From [Phialemoniopsis] sp. UDSM-2020 (taxonomy: Eukaryota; Ascomycota; Sordariomycetes; Thyridiales; Thyridiaceae), in the NCBI GenBank assembly GCA_018873225.1, contig JAEILZ010000003.1, forward strand, positions 992,001-1,056,000: DNA of 64,000 bases, given 5' to 3'. The notes under the pieces are model-generated. The model ran no database searches, was not told the origin of the DNA, and worked only from the letters and a program-made list of their open reading frames with translations. The translations under genes and the position numbers were made by a program. Below, piece by piece: positions 49,501-61,656 of the stretch (positions are counted from its first letter, which is position 1; every line of letters begins with the position of its first letter).

Positions 49501-51824
49501 TCGGGCTCACCCTCGGCCATCTCTCGGATCCAAGAAGCAATGCCGCTCAATGCCCAGGGTTCCGTACATCGTCTGATGTCACCAGCACTGAGCTTCGACG
49601 GCACAAATTTCTTGCGCCGGCCGCTAGGCAATGTGATCATGTCGAATGTCATTGAGCTGGGGGTGGCTGCTTCAACTCCATCATATGCACCGCCGGCCTG
49701 TGCTGCAAGCTGTTGCTGCGTCATCATCTGTTTCGCAGCCTTCCTCCTTTCTTCGGCTGCGTCCGTCCTTGCCCGGCCGGGCAGTTGGACTTGAGGCGTG
49801 TTACTGTGGCTTGATAATGAGACGGACCTTTCCACAGACTGTGGCGTCTGTGCCCCGTAGCCGAGGTAGGTAGAATCGCCGCTCAATGAATAACCATGCT
49901 GATATGGACTCTTGCCGGCAGCTTGAACGGAGAGGAGCGAGCTACTGTCGGAGCCTGGCGGGATCGCGGGGAGCGGCCTATTTGTGAGTCCAGGATGGTA
50001 AAACATGTCCGGGTAATCGTCCTTGTAGGGCGATTCACTGCCGCTATGTTGGGAGTGGACCGAGACGCGTTCTTCGCCCTCGTCAAAGCTCAGGCGATGC
50101 AGAACCGGCGCTTGTAGACCACCAGTACCTCCGTAGTCCATGTGATCGTCTTCCGGGTATGGCGCATCGCCTCCGTACGACCGCGATGGGGGCAGTGGCC
50201 GTACATCGCGCTCGTCTTCATACACCTGACCCGAGGCAGCAGGAGAACCAAGTTCGTTGGCGTAAGTGCCGACGTCATTGCCGTAGGTAAGATTTCCGGC
50301 ATAACCCCCACTGAAGAGGCCGAGATCCATACCAACAAACTCGGTATCACTGAGCTGCTGTTCTTCAGCCTGTGGTGATAGTGTAGGCACAGTTGTGGTT
50401 GCAGACTGCGGAATGACCGTGTCACCACTGAACCTGCGGCTGTCCAGATCGGCCTGCTGCATCTCGTACACCCCAAATGCGCCTTCCGGGTCGCTGTCGT
50501 CGGAGCGCCATTCATAGGTTGAGCGTGCGTTGTTCCTGTTTACGGTCGATGCCGTCGACGAATAGCGATTTACTCCAGTCCCATCGTCCATAGAATGCAC
50601 GGTCGAGGCATTCGAGTCGTAGTGTCTAAGACGACTGAGCTCATCGCCCGGCACGTTGCCATTGATAGGGCGTGGCCTTTGGGGGTTGGCTGTCACGCCT
50701 AGATCAGCGACAATGTCCTGAATTAGACTGTCCTGCGTCATTCGCTCATCTGCCGCAGGTCTCCCACCATACCCCCAATCCGACTCCTCGGGCACATTCT
50801 CCATCGGTCGGCTGGGCAGTGGGGCATTCGTGGGATGCCTCTGGAGTCCTGGCGATGACGATGAGTGTGCGGGAGGTGATGGGACAGACGATGCCGTCGA
50901 ACTCGAGCGAGATACCCGGTTGATAAAGGCATTGGGATCAGCAGCCGAATAATTCGGGCCTACTGGGATTTGCGAGTAGGACGGATAAGGTGCTTGCGAA
51001 GTGGCCGTAGGGTGAGCTGAGGCGGGCGCTGCCGCCGAAGGGCTTGCGCCGTTGGCCGAATACGTGTTGAAATAAGATCCGCCTGAGAATGTTGCAGAGT
51101 AGGAAGAGTCATAGGGCGTGGCTGGGAGGGTGCTCGGTGTGCCGGCTTGGCCAGAAGTCAAAGATGGGTCATAAGACGGCTGCGCGGAAAGGGATGGTGC
51201 CTGCGTCTGAGAAGGACTGTAGATGGGGTTGGCGGCTTGCCCATAAGTGGCAGTAGTCTGAGGCACGGCCGGTGAGCTGTAGCTGTGGGCATAGTTGTTG
51301 AACCCGGAATAGGTTGCAGTGCGTTGAGGAGCACTAGTATTGGCATAGGCGGCAGGGTTATAGGTTTGGGGCGTGTAACTCGCGGGTTGCTGCTGCTGCT
51401 GCTGTTGAGGCGGGTACGTTGGGCTGGTTGGAGATGCATACCGCGATGCTGGGTGATATGGCAGAGAAGTCGACTGCGATCGAGCAAAGGCCTGGGGGTT
51501 GTATGTGGTATGGGACGGGGTGGGAGGAGCCTGCCCTTGGTACTGGTGCTGATAGCCAGACATAGCACTTTGTGAAGAGCTATAATTCAGTCGCGAGCTC
51601 GTGGCCGACGATGGCTCGACTGGACTGGTTAGAAAAAGCTCGTCCTCGCCTCGCTGCGGTGGAGGCGGGGGTTGCTGGTTCTGATCGAAGAAAGCTGAAT
51701 CGTCACCATCGTTGAAGCTTGGACGCCGCGCAGGATACTGGCTTTGATCGTGTTGATGTGCAACAGGATACTGGACCGGCGGAACATGGCCGTAACGCCG
51801 CTGGTCGTCGCCTCGGAACGACAT
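46513..51824 (-). CDS. ROM2: Rho1 guanine nucleotide exchange factor Rom2
   Basis: Activates the Rho1 GTPase at the plasma membrane in the cell-wall-integrity pathway. Exons 51824-48273, 48220-47564 and 47505-46513 give 1733 aa. Residues 1-700 are disordered, rich in Gln/Pro/Ser/Tyr, with Gln runs. A DEP domain lies at about 735-825 (KLSAGDIRRCTEPWALSGI to IPEEEWVKFG). The DH (RhoGEF) domain is at about 905-1095, with NVLHEIVTSEEEYTNQLDVL at its start and the CR3 block FLKAPITRLQRYTLLLNTVL. A PH domain spans the first and second exons (HALLFDHFFILAKT to LYAATLQSRQDWVNKI). The CNH domain fills most of the last two exons (CRASVNCATAFTAFGKSIIAIGTDYGVYISE onwards, given by its ends). This order is that of fungal Rom2. 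The domain length and order are complete. Confidence 0.95.
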
Positions 51825-54516
51825 GATGCAGGTCGCGATGAATCAGGTCGACAAGGAGGGGTTGGTCAGGTGGGCGAGCCTCAGGTGTGCAGCCTGCGAC
51901 AGGACACCACCGATAAGTAGGAAATACGCTGCCCCGTGGGATAAAACATTCGTCGCTTTGACTAAAGCATATCCCAGTGCACAGTCACGGCTGCGCGAGC
52001 CTGGCAATCGATAGGAAGCCCACAGACGTCGTCCACTTGGTCACTCAGAGCCGCGGTCGCAAAGTCGATTAGATAGGGCAAGTCGTCAGGTGTAATTGCG
52101 GTAAGGCGCCAGGCCACAGTGGGCGTTTTTTTCCCTGTCTAGATCTAGGTGTGTCGAGAAACGTGAATTCGCGATTGTTGGCAATCGTGAGGCTCAGAGG
52201 GTGGCAGGATCAGCACCGCCGTTCGGTATGACCTCAGCTGTGCTGGAGGCCTGACGGGACTGGTGGCCGAGGACTTGATTGTCTGCAGATCAGCCTTCGG
52301 GTAACTCGGCGCCGTCCGGGGTGTGCCGGTGGGTGGCCGTATTTGATGGTGAGAATCGAGTATCCTCGAGGAGTTACAAAAATCGATGCTCGAGGATTGT
52401 TTATCGCTGCCGACGACGACACGAGGAAAAGAACAGCGACCGTTGCGCTGTGTCCTGGATGAAGGTGAGGCAGATGCCAGGCTCGGCGTCGGCCTATGAG
52501 AGGTGCACCGCAAATGAGCCAATGATAGCGGGCCAAGTCCCTCTGGGCGACCTGGGGTCCTCGTTTTGGTGGGAATTTTGACAAGCAGGCAGAGGAACCC
52601 TGGGGATATTGAATTATGAGCTACCCTACCCACACTACTGCTGCTTACTTTGTCCACTTTACACAAACTGGGCTGTTTCTCGTATCCTCGTAAAGGATTT
52701 GTTTCTGACAAAATGTACGGCTTTTGTTGACAGAACCCACGAGCATTCGAATGCCTCCACGAAATTCACCGAGGGTTGTTTCTTCCAATTTGTCAAGGAG
52801 GGAGGCGTTTACGCTGGATAAAAGACAAACCAGATAGGTCAACCATACGTACAAGATCCTCCGGGGTAGCTCTGCAGACCAGTGTCCCGTAGTTTCACTT
52901 GGCTCACAGTTACCCACGCCAATTTCTCACATTTTGGCAAATGGGCCCCCAAAAATAAATTTGAGTATTGAGAGGAGAAAGCCAAGTATTCAACAGCTCT
53001 CCGAAGCTATCCGGGCAAGTGGGAGATAAATCAATTGACGGTTCTCCTTCTGGATGTAGTTACCTCAATACTTGACTGAATACCACCCAGCAGTATCAAA
53101 CCTGAGAGGCATTAGAAAGACAAAAGCGCTCCAGTCTGGTAGTAAGTTGCAGATTGAAGAACGCCAACCTTTCTCACTCCCACCTACCTGCTGGGCCAGG
53201 AAAGCAACCCAACTCGAGCACAGACCGTGTTTGTAGGGCAGAGGCTGCTGCTTCAGCTCAGGACCCTGGAGGTGTTTCACTTGGAAATGTTCCCTCGTCA
53301 CCTACCAAACCACGCATAATCTGAAACTCGGAGAGAATGATGCTCGGCACCGACACTGTACGACGCGTTGGCAAAATTCTTCCTAATTTCAGCACTTGAC
53401 TATTTGAACAACTTCGGGTACATTTGCGGTACTAAAAGTGAGGAGAGCAATCCGATCGAAGTTGAACGAGCAAGCACTGCTCGTGCTGTCTCGTATACCT
53501 GCCGCGTTACAGTGCCGGAGTGTTACCTCGTAACAATTATTGGCCTAAAGTATTGCTGGCAGCAATTAAAGAAGTTGTCAACGACGTGACCTACCTAGGT
53601 ACCCTGTCAGATTGATATCGACTGCTGGCAAGAGGTCTATCCCACTACCCAACGCCATACAGGTTAATACCTGGAAAGGACATTCATTTACCCTTACCAC
53701 CTCTGTAACTGGATAAGTCCTGTTCACGTTCGAATTGCCAGCAACGGCGCAATCGTCACGGGTTTAACATGAACTGCCCGAGCCCGAAAACACCTGCAGC
53801 TGATCCACACAAAAGAGATGCCGTCGGACACCGCTGGTAGGTACTAAGTTCTAACACCAGGCTCCAAATTGGAATGGCAAGATGGTAGCGATTGTTTGTA
53901 CTTGTAGCGATTATCGGCGTGGGTTGTGGGGCAAGCCAAGCTTAATTGGAAGGAAGAGCTCGAGCTTCTCCTCGGTCATTGGCGGGGGTCCAAGCTTGAT
54001 GACGGAATTGGCGACATTCAGAAGCCCCCCTCCCTAGAGAATACATTACTAAGAGGGGGCAGTTCCAGAGCAATGAGTGGTCTGGTCAATCTGGATTGGC
54101 GATGACGGCACCGGCTGGCGTCTTCTGGTGCGGGGCAGTCCGGCTTGCAGTTCCCAGCGTTGCTAAGCAGCTCGAAGGTACCACCCATAGACCTTGGTCT
54201 ATGGTAGATGTGGCAGTGGAAACCGGCGGTTTTGCGTAGAATTGACGTCTTTCATGTTGCTATGGAACTGGTCCTCGCCCTTTTCGCTGTTTGGGTCAAT
54301 GAGGGGCCCAGCGGTGGTTCTGGACACCAGCTCCTCGGATTTCCGATAGATTCTCTTTCCCCCTCTTGCAGTCCTCACATTCAAAACCTCTCCCTAACCC
54401 ACTTCCTCTCCTCGTAAAACCATCTCCAAGTTCTGAAATCATCATCTTACTTTGTTCACCCAAAGTATCCCAAGAATCACCCACACATAAAACCATCCAA
54501 ACACATACCAGCCAAA
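51825..54516. other. Divergent intergenic region between ROM2 and SOD1 (2.7 kb)
   Basis: No supported gene. It holds the promoters of both genes. A palindromic site at 54185-54204 is listed separately. The part from about 54350 to 54516 is a C/T- and AC-rich leader before the SOD1 start. Confidence 0.5.
54185..54204. repeat. 20-bp inverted repeat upstream of SOD1
   Basis: Arms CCATAGACC and GGTCTATGG, perfect over 9 bp with a 2-nt TT spacer, 313 nt before the SOD1 ATG. It may be an operator-like dimer site; identity of the factor is unknown. Confidence 0.55.
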
Positions 54517-55378
54517 ATGGTCAAAGCAGGTAAGAAAGCTCCACAGCTAGCTGTCTACCCCGCCGACTCAGTCGTGTTTGTGTGCCCTCCTGGCAGATCT
54601 ACTCCATCCCAGGGGCACCTTTATGAGCTGGATTGAGCACATTTCATTGTCTCGAGCCTCCCACACCAGCATCACTTGTATACACCCTGATGGCCGGCCT
54701 CCTCGTGGCGCCCTTGTCCCGTCTGGGGATTGGCTGGCTTGCCGGATGAGGCTCCGCGCAATGTCACTTCTACATGCCCCAGCTACTACCTGTCCATCGC
54801 ATCTAGCTAACGCAAGAGTGAACAGTCTGCGTCGTCCGTGGTGACTCCAGGGTCTCTGGTACCGTCGTCTTCGAGCAGGAGTCAGAGTCCACTCCCACCA
54901 AGATCACCTGGGACATCTCGGGCAACGATGCCAACGCCAAGCGTGGCATGCACATCCACACCTTCGGTGACAACACCAACGGCTGCACCTCTGCCGGCCC
55001 TCACTGTACGTCAATGGCCTTTGCACACGGGGATCTGGAATCATTCCCGCGAAGCAATATCCCTGCCCGAACACGCATGCTAACACGGGACTACCCGCGC
55101 ACACAGTCAACCCCCATGGCAAGACCCACGGTGCCCCCAGCGATGCGAACCGCCACGTCGGTGACCTCGGCAACATCGAGACCGATGCTCAGGGCAACTC
55201 CAAGGGTTCGGTCCAGGACAGCCTTGTCAAGCTGATCGGCCCCGAGAGCATCATCGGCCGCACCATCGTCGTTCACGGCGGCACTGATGACCTCGGTAAG
55301 GGTGGCAACGAGGAGAGCTTGAAGACTGGCAACGCTGGTCCCCGCCCTGCCTGCGGTGTCATCGGCATCTCCAACTAG
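54517..55378 (+). CDS. sod1: Cu/Zn superoxide dismutase
   Basis: Cytosolic enzyme (also found in the mitochondrial intermembrane space) that converts superoxide to oxygen and peroxide. Exons 54517-54529, 54826-55005 and 55107-55378 give 154 aa, the normal length. The first exon encodes only MVKA plus one base; the 296-nt intron has a CTAAC branch site. All metal ligands are present: copper His in MHIHTFGD, the bridging and zinc His/Asp in [12 protein letters not shown] and [10 protein letters not shown], and the fourth copper His in [10 protein letters not shown]. Both structural Cys (NGCTSAGPH and RPACGVIG) and the active-site Arg in GPRPAC are present. A plus-strand AATAAA at 55516-55521 lies 138 nt after the stop. 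The second splice joins PH to FNPHGK exactly as in the family. Confidence 0.97.
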
Positions 55379-56627
55379 ACAACTACTCTGTCGAGCAAGG
55401 TTTATTTTTGACTTTTTGGGGGATGATCGCAGTATCCTTGACAGGCATTGCTGGGCCGCCAGCACTAGTCCGCGAACCTGTTACAGTGTAGCAACCAAGT
55501 AGCAGTTGACGAGCTAATAAAAGTACCGCAAACTCCTAAGAAGACGGCCTTAAAGTTCTCCGCCATGCTGCATGAATTGAATATGACTTGACCTGTATAC
55601 TTTTGTAAGCAAGAGCACTCATCAGTACGAATGGTACTACTCCAAGCGCCTCAGCTGCTCCAATAGCATGAAGGAGGTGTTTAGAGTCAGCTCGGCTCTA
55701 ACGGTAACGTGGAGGAAGAAGTATCTCTGCTCATATGGTACAGTGTCGATTGGTGTGATGGCACTTCAAGTCCATGATGGACAGGCCGTCCATCGTATTG
55801 AGGCTCAACATGAGGTACTGTAGTTGGGCGGGGCGAAAATGGGGAGAAAGAGACTCGGGAGGCTGTCGCCATCCGAAAAGGCGGCCACCCGTCCCCCCCT
55901 CGCTTAGGGGATCTACCCCTGCTAAAAGAGTCCCCTAAAAGGCGGCGAGACCATCTGGGTTGTTGTTTTCCCCACACTTACGTCGAGGGCGAAATAGGTG
56001 AACAGCTGTCAAAAAGGGAAGGCACACGACTTCATCAAGAGCTCCGTCTTTTCCTCTTTCACGCTTCTTGTCATACCTACAACCCCAAACAACATCAATT
56101 TACGCATCCTCTTTAGCTCTTTTGCTTCTTCTCAGGTCTTGGTGGTAAGTCGATTTCCCCATCAGTCAGTGCTCAACAACGAATCTCCATTGGTCTCTTG
56201 TCCTCACCAGAGCTCCCCGTAACCCCTCCATTCATCTCCACCAGCCATCGTCACCGACCCATTGGATGATTTTGGAGGCGGTCGACAAGGCAAAAGGCAT
56301 GCAGTCATGTTTTTGGCCTTCTTTTCAATGAATCATTCCAAGTCAAATGACTGTCAAGTCGAAACATGAGGAGTGCTGAGCTCAGGTCTCGATGCCGTTT
56401 CACAACATGGACCGTTCAACCAGCATCTTTGCCTTCTCACCTATCCAACGCATCAAAAACCTTCTCAGTCACACTTAACCTCAACCGCAATCATCAGCAC
56501 ATACGTTCTTCTTCTGCCGCGAAACTGAAAACTTGCTAACTCCCGAATCAGGCCATACTGAGACACATTTCCTTTTGGATTCTTGCTCGTTCACCCCCGG
56601 TTCAGTCACGGATCACGCTTCTTCACC
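55379..56627. other. Intergenic region and SND1 leader
   Basis: The left part contains the SOD1 3' end. From about 56050 the DNA looks like a leader. A candidate 5' UTR intron runs 56145-56551 (GTAAGT to AATCAG, GCTAAC branch site 15-20 nt before the acceptor). Confidence 0.45.
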
Positions 56628-59282
56628 ATGGCGAAGGCATTCCAGGCAAACGTCAAGTCCGTCTTGAGCGGAGACACGCTGATCCTGACGAGTACCAACA
56701 ACCCGAATCTGGAGCGCACCTTTTCGCTTGCTTATGTCAGTGCCCCTCGCCTGAACAAGGATGGCGATGAGCCTTTCGCCTTCCAGTCTCGTGAATTCCT
56801 CCGTGGGCTTGCTGTTGGAAAGCTAGTCCAGGCCACTGTTCTCTACACCGTGCCTAGCTCTCAACGAGACTACGGTACCGTGCTCATCAAGGATGGACCC
56901 GTCGTTCCGGACGCCCTTGTCAAGGTCGGCTGGGTCAAGGTCCGGGAAGACGCCGGCAGGAAGGAGGACAACGAGGAGCTTCTTCAAAAGCTCGACAACC
57001 TCCGCGATCTAGAAGGCCAGGCTAAAACTGAAGGCAAGGGCCTCTGGGCTGGCACCGGAGGAGTGATCGAGGTCCAGAACGACCTGGGCGGGCCAGAGTT
57101 TATGCAAGAATGGAAGGGAAAGACCGTCGATGGAATCGTCGAGCGTGTGTTCAGCGGCGACCGTCTCCTTGTGCGACTGCTTCTCTCTGAAAAGAAGCAC
57201 GCGCAAGTTATGACTCTGGTCGCTGGCATCCGCACTCCTGCAACGGAGAGGGTAAATCAGTCCACGGGTCAGACCCAAGCTGGCGAGGAGTTCGGTAAGG
57301 AAGCTCAAAAGTATGTCGAAACGCGACTCCTGCAGCGCATGGTCAAGATTCACATTGTCGGAACGAGCCCTCAAGGCCAGCTGATTGCCACGGTGCTCCA
57401 CCCTCGTGGCAACATCGCCGAGTTCCTCCTCCAAGACGGCTTGGCGCGGTGCAACGACTTCCACTCGACTCTGGTGGGCGATAGGATGCCTTCCCTCCGT
57501 GCTGCAGAGAAGAAGGCCCAGGATGCCAAGCTGCGTCTACACCGACACCACGTCGCCAAGGCTGCGACGGAGAGCAACCTTGATATGACTGTTACCAAGG
57601 TCATTGGAGCTGACGCTGTTCTTGTCCGAAACAAGGCTGGCGTTGAGAAGCGGATCAACCTGAGCAGTGTCCGCGGCCCCAGGACAGGCGAGCAGGCCGA
57701 GGCACCTTTCAGGGACGAGGCCAAGGAGTTCCTCCGCAAGAAGCTGATTGGCAAGCATGTTCGCGTCAACATTGATGGGTCAAAGCCCGCCAGTGACGAT
57801 TTCGAGGCGCGTGACGTCGCCACCGTTACTCAGAACGGCAAGAATATCGGGCTCATGCTGGTTCAGGAGGGTTACTGCTCTGTAATTCGCCATCGGAAGG
57901 ATGACACGGATAGAGCTCCCAACTATGACGAGCTACTTGCCGCCCAGGAAACTGCCAAGGAGGAGAAGAAAGGCATGTGGTCCGGAAAGGCACCCAAGAT
58001 CAAGCAGTTCGCCGATGTGTCCGAGTCTGTTCAAAAGGCTAAGATCCAGGCTTCTACCTTGCAGCGACAGAAGAAGGTTCCGGGTGTTGTCGACTTCTGC
58101 AAGTCTGGTTCTCGGTTCACCATCCTTATCCCTCGCGAGGGTGTCAAGCTGACTCTCGTCCTTGCTGGTATCCGCGCTCCCCGTGCACCAGGCCGGTCAG
58201 CACAAGACAAGGGCGAGCCCTTTGGCCAGGAAGCGCTAGATCTTGCCAACAGGAGGTGTAACCAGAGAGACTGTGAAATTGACGTCCATGATGTTGACAA
58301 GGTCGGCGGTTTCATCGGTGAGCTGTTCATCAACCGCGAGAGCTTCGCCAAAGTCCTTGTCGAGGAGGGCCTGGCATCAGTCCACCAATACTCCGCCGAA
58401 AAGTCTGGAAACGCCGCAGAGCTCAATGCTGCCGAGAAGCGAGCCAAGGAGGCGAGAAAGGGGCTGTGGCAGGACTGGGATCCTTCCCAGGACGAGGTGG
58501 AGGAGGAGGCCCCGGCTCAGTCCACAGCAGAGACCACTACCACCATCGAGAAGCGGCCGGAGGACTACCGCGATATTGTCATCACTAACATTGATGCCAG
58601 TGGCAAGCTGAAGATCCAGGAGGTTGGCAAGGGCACGGCCGCCCTAGAGACCATGATGACCGAGTTCGGCAAATTCCACCTCGACCCGAAGAACAATGTC
58701 GCGATCAAGGACAACCCCAAGGCTGGTGACTTTGTCGCCTCGAGGTTCACTGCCGACAACCAGTGGTACCGCGCTCGTATCCGGTCAAACGACCGTGCCG
58801 CCAAGAAGGCCGAGGTAGTCTACATCGACTACGGCAACAGCGAGACGATGCCGTGGTCTAAGCTGCGCCCACTCGAGTCCCAGTTCAGCACGCAGCGCCT
58901 CAAGCCCCAGGCCACCGATGCCGTGCTCTCCTTCATTCAGCTGCCGACCTCAGACATGTACCTGCAGGATGCTGTTGGCTTCATCGCCGATCTGACCGAG
59001 GGTCGCAACCTCGTCGGCTGCTTCGACTTTGTCGACACCAAGGAGAACGTCAGCCACATCACCATCTTCGACCCCAAGGCATCGTCGGACGGTCCTGGCA
59101 AGGACGAGTCGATCAACCGCGAGGTCCTGCGCAACGGCCACGCCATGGTGCCGCGCAAGCTGCGCCCCTGGGAGCGCAGCAAGGTCTTCGAGGCGCACCT
59201 CGACTCGCTGCGCGAGGCCGAAAAGGAGGCCAAGGAGGGCAGGAAGGGCATGTGGGAGTACGGCGACCTCACCGAGGACTAG
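56628..59282 (+). CDS. SND1: Tudor-SN protein (staphylococcal nuclease domain-containing protein 1)
   Basis: RNA-binding, RISC- and stress-granule-linked protein of eukaryotes, conserved in filamentous fungi. Single coding exon, 884 aa, from ATG 56628 (CACCATGG context). Four SN-like domains are visible: about 5-150 (AFQANVKSVLSGDTLIL), 170-315 (TVDGIVERVFSGDRLLVRL), 325-470 (MTVTKVIGADAVLVR) and 495-640 (PGVVDFCKSGSRFTILIPRE). The Tudor domain follows at about 690-790 (GDFVASRFTADNQWYRARI and VYIDYGNSETMPWSKLRPL), nested in a fifth, partial SN domain that ends with EAEKEAKEGRKGMWEYGD. The recurring KAxEARKGLW/GMW endings mark the SN repeats. Whether catalytic residues remain in any repeat was not checked residue by residue. 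Confidence 0.96.
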   Translation: MAKAFQANVKSVLSGDTLILTSTNNPNLERTFSLAYVSAPRLNKDGDEPFAFQSREFLRGLAVGKLVQATVLYTVPSSQRDYGTVLIKDGPVVPDALVKVGWVKVREDAGRKEDNEELLQKLDNLRDLEGQAKTEGKGLWAGTGGVIEVQNDLGGPEFMQEWKGKTVDGIVERVFSGDRLLVRLLLSEKKHAQVMTLVAGIRTPATERVNQSTGQTQAGEEFGKEAQKYVETRLLQRMVKIHIVGTSPQGQLIATVLHPRGNIAEFLLQDGLARCNDFHSTLVGDRMPSLRAAEKKAQDAKLRLHRHHVAKAATESNLDMTVTKVIGADAVLVRNKAGVEKRINLSSVRGPRTGEQAEAPFRDEAKEFLRKKLIGKHVRVNIDGSKPASDDFEARDVATVTQNGKNIGLMLVQEGYCSVIRHRKDDTDRAPNYDELLAAQETAKEEKKGMWSGKAPKIKQFADVSESVQKAKIQASTLQRQKKVPGVVDFCKSGSRFTILIPREGVKLTLVLAGIRAPRAPGRSAQDKGEPFGQEALDLANRRCNQRDCEIDVHDVDKVGGFIGELFINRESFAKVLVEEGLASVHQYSAEKSGNAAELNAAEKRAKEARKGLWQDWDPSQDEVEEEAPAQSTAETTTTIEKRPEDYRDIVITNIDASGKLKIQEVGKGTAALETMMTEFGKFHLDPKNNVAIKDNPKAGDFVASRFTADNQWYRARIRSNDRAAKKAEVVYIDYGNSETMPWSKLRPLESQFSTQRLKPQATDAVLSFIQLPTSDMYLQDAVGFIADLTEGRNLVGCFDFVDTKENVSHITIFDPKASSDGPGKDESINREVLRNGHAMVPRKLRPWERSKVFEAHLDSLREAEKEAKEGRKGMWEYGDLTED

Positions 59283-59912
59283 GTGTATGTGGAGAAGAAA
59301 CCTGTCACGGTGGTCGCTTGGTGAGCAGGAGCAGCAGAAACAAATCATCTTTACCGCATTGGCAAGGTTGGCCTTGTAGAGAGCCATTCGTGCCGCCCAA
59401 CATCATATCCCTAACCCATCATCACAAAAAATGAACGACCTCCCTCAAGCCCCGATAAATATTCATATAGAAGACAAAAGTATTGGTTACGTGACCACGG
59501 CCGGGAAAAAATTCAAGTTACTTTTCGTCCTTTTACGTCTGTTGTATAGACTTGTATCCTTTTGCATAGTGTGAGAAAGATCTCAACAGGGTAGATATCT
59601 GGCATTTGTATGCGGCATGGCCGGACTCGAAACCGGTGTGCAGGTTGCTGACGAAAAATCACAACGGAAGTCATGCATGGCGCAGAGCTGTGCTGTCAAT
59701 GCCTCACGGCACCTGTGCGCCATCACAACGGTGACCCCTCCTATGCAAAATTGCTTGGCATTTGGGCATCCTGAATCCGAGCCCATCCTGATCCCAGACT
59801 GCCGTACGAAGATGCTATATGTCAAAACACAGTTTTGTTTGTTCTCTCGTAGACTTGACCAGTCGTCATCGTATCATCGAAGCCTTTGTTGAATCAATCA
59901 CATATATTGGCC
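59283..59912. other. Intergenic region before the DUF2235 gene
   Basis: 630 bp with the SND1 3' end and the promoter of the next gene. Nothing else recognised. Confidence 0.4.
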
Positions 59913-61656
59913 ATGTCTTTCTTAAAGCGACTGACCGAGTTCTTTGGGATTCCCCTCACCATCCAACTGGCGAGGCTGGATCTCACACCCTCGCAAATGG
60001 AACAACCTCCCCGGACCGAGATTAATGTAACGCCTCCCCAGACCCAGACGGATGTGACGCCCCAGGCGGAGACGGACGCGGCGGCTCCCTTCACCGAGAC
60101 GGACGAAACGCCAAAGAAGCGGCTCTTCGTTTGCTGTGATGGCACTTGGAAGAACGCCTCCGGTTCCATAGCTCCCCCAACCAACGTAGCGAGACTTGCA
60201 CGCTCGGTCGATCGATGTGGCCGGGACGAAGGCAAAAGAGTCCCACAGCTGGTCTATTACGCAGGTGGTGTGGGAACTCACTCTGTCCTTCCCGTCCCTG
60301 TCGATTACATCTACTCCGGCATGACTGGCAAAGGTCAGGAGCTATGACATTCCCTAGCCATTGTCATTCCATTGAGCTGGAGGAGCTAAATCTTGCCCTA
60401 GGCCTCGAGAAAGACATCCTGAATGCCTACTGCTTTCTCTGTAACAATTTCAATTTCGCCTCCTCCAAGGACGAACAAGACGAGATCATCCTTGTTGGAT
60501 TCTCCCGCGGGGCTTACACGGTCAGGTGCCTCGCCTCGTTCATCGACCAGATCGGCCTTATTCGACGTCGATATCTGTCGCTGCTCCCCACAATATTCAA
60601 GAATTGGTGCGCAAACGGAGGACAGGTCGATGAGAAGTACCGTTCCGCGGGCATCTCTCGCAGTGTACGGATTGGAGTACTGGCCGAATGGGATACAGTC
60701 AGTGCTCTCTGGGGTGGACGTTTCCGGTTCGTCCGCAACGAAGTGCCCAGCGTTGTCGACAATGCGTTCTTGGCTGTTGCCTTGGACGAATGGAGATGGA
60801 GCTTCCAGCCTGAATTATGGATGACAGAAGGGAAGAAGGTTAAGGGCTGGACCTACAAACCGGACGACCGACAGATCGAACAGATGCTGTTCTCTGGTAG
60901 CCATTCCGATATTGGTGGCGGGAATGCGGATTCCGGCTTGTCCACAGTAGCTCTGCTCTGGATGATATCGCGTATCAAGGCATATTCTGACGCGGAATTC
61001 GACGAGGATACACTGCTGCAGCCGTTGCTGCCGCTCACGTCCCTGGAGTCGCCTACAGGCCAGCCCAGTATTAAGTACGAGAACATTCTGTTGGCACCTG
61101 GTAAGAAGTCCTTCAAGGTCCTATTTTGCTCACGTACAGAGGATGAACAACCATCTGATACATAGGTCGAGTCAACACAATACCGGTATGGTGGTCGTTG
61201 ACACGGTACATCTCACTCGGACTGTTCAATGGCGATCGCGGAGCCAGATTAACCCAAGCCACAGAACCAAGACAACCACTTCATAAGACAATCGGTATTC
61301 ATTTTACCGTTCCGCTACTCGATGGACGTCGACCTGAAACCCCTGACGGATCCTCTGAATGCCCAAAACAGGTCCAACTCCGAAATAAGATGGAGTTGCC
61401 GTGGCAAAAACCCAGTGACTGGGAGGTTGCTTTGTTGAAGGCTTGGAGAGATGCAGCTCAAAATTGGCGAAAGGAGTATCAAGATTGCCAAAGTGAACCA
61501 AGCAAAACGATACAAGAGTTGCGAAAGATCAAGAAGAACATCACGCTTGAAGTTGTGGATTCTCAGAAGAATCCCTCTTCTCAGGAGGACCCTTTTGTTT
61601 TCCGTATCTTTCAAGAGGTGAGTGGGTGGAGCAATACTCGACACATGCTCGATTGA
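59913..61656 (+). CDS. DUF2235 (Tle1-like) alpha/beta hydrolase
   Basis: Exons 59913-60333, 60402-61100 and 61166-61656 give 536 aa. The DUF2235 (PF09994) fold is clear: RLFVCCDGTWKNASG near 79-93, NVARLARSV, VYYAGGVGTHS, then across the first splice GKGLEKDILNAYCFL, and the nucleophile elbow GFSRGAYTVR with S175. The probable catalytic Asp and His lie in GSHSDIGGG (H308, D310). Bacterial members include type VI phospholipase effectors; fungal members are mostly untested, so substrate is unknown. The first 75 residues are a polar tail with repeated TDxTP/TExD units. The 3' end is uncertain: either the stop at 61654-61656, or splicing at a GTGAGT near 61617 to an AG near 61670 that would end two codons later. 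ATG 59913 is the first in-frame ATG. Confidence 0.88.

Noticed and set aside
52145..52711. 188-codon minus-strand frame upstream of ROM2
   Set aside because: Low-complexity Ser/Pro/Arg translation without motifs, in leader or promoter DNA.
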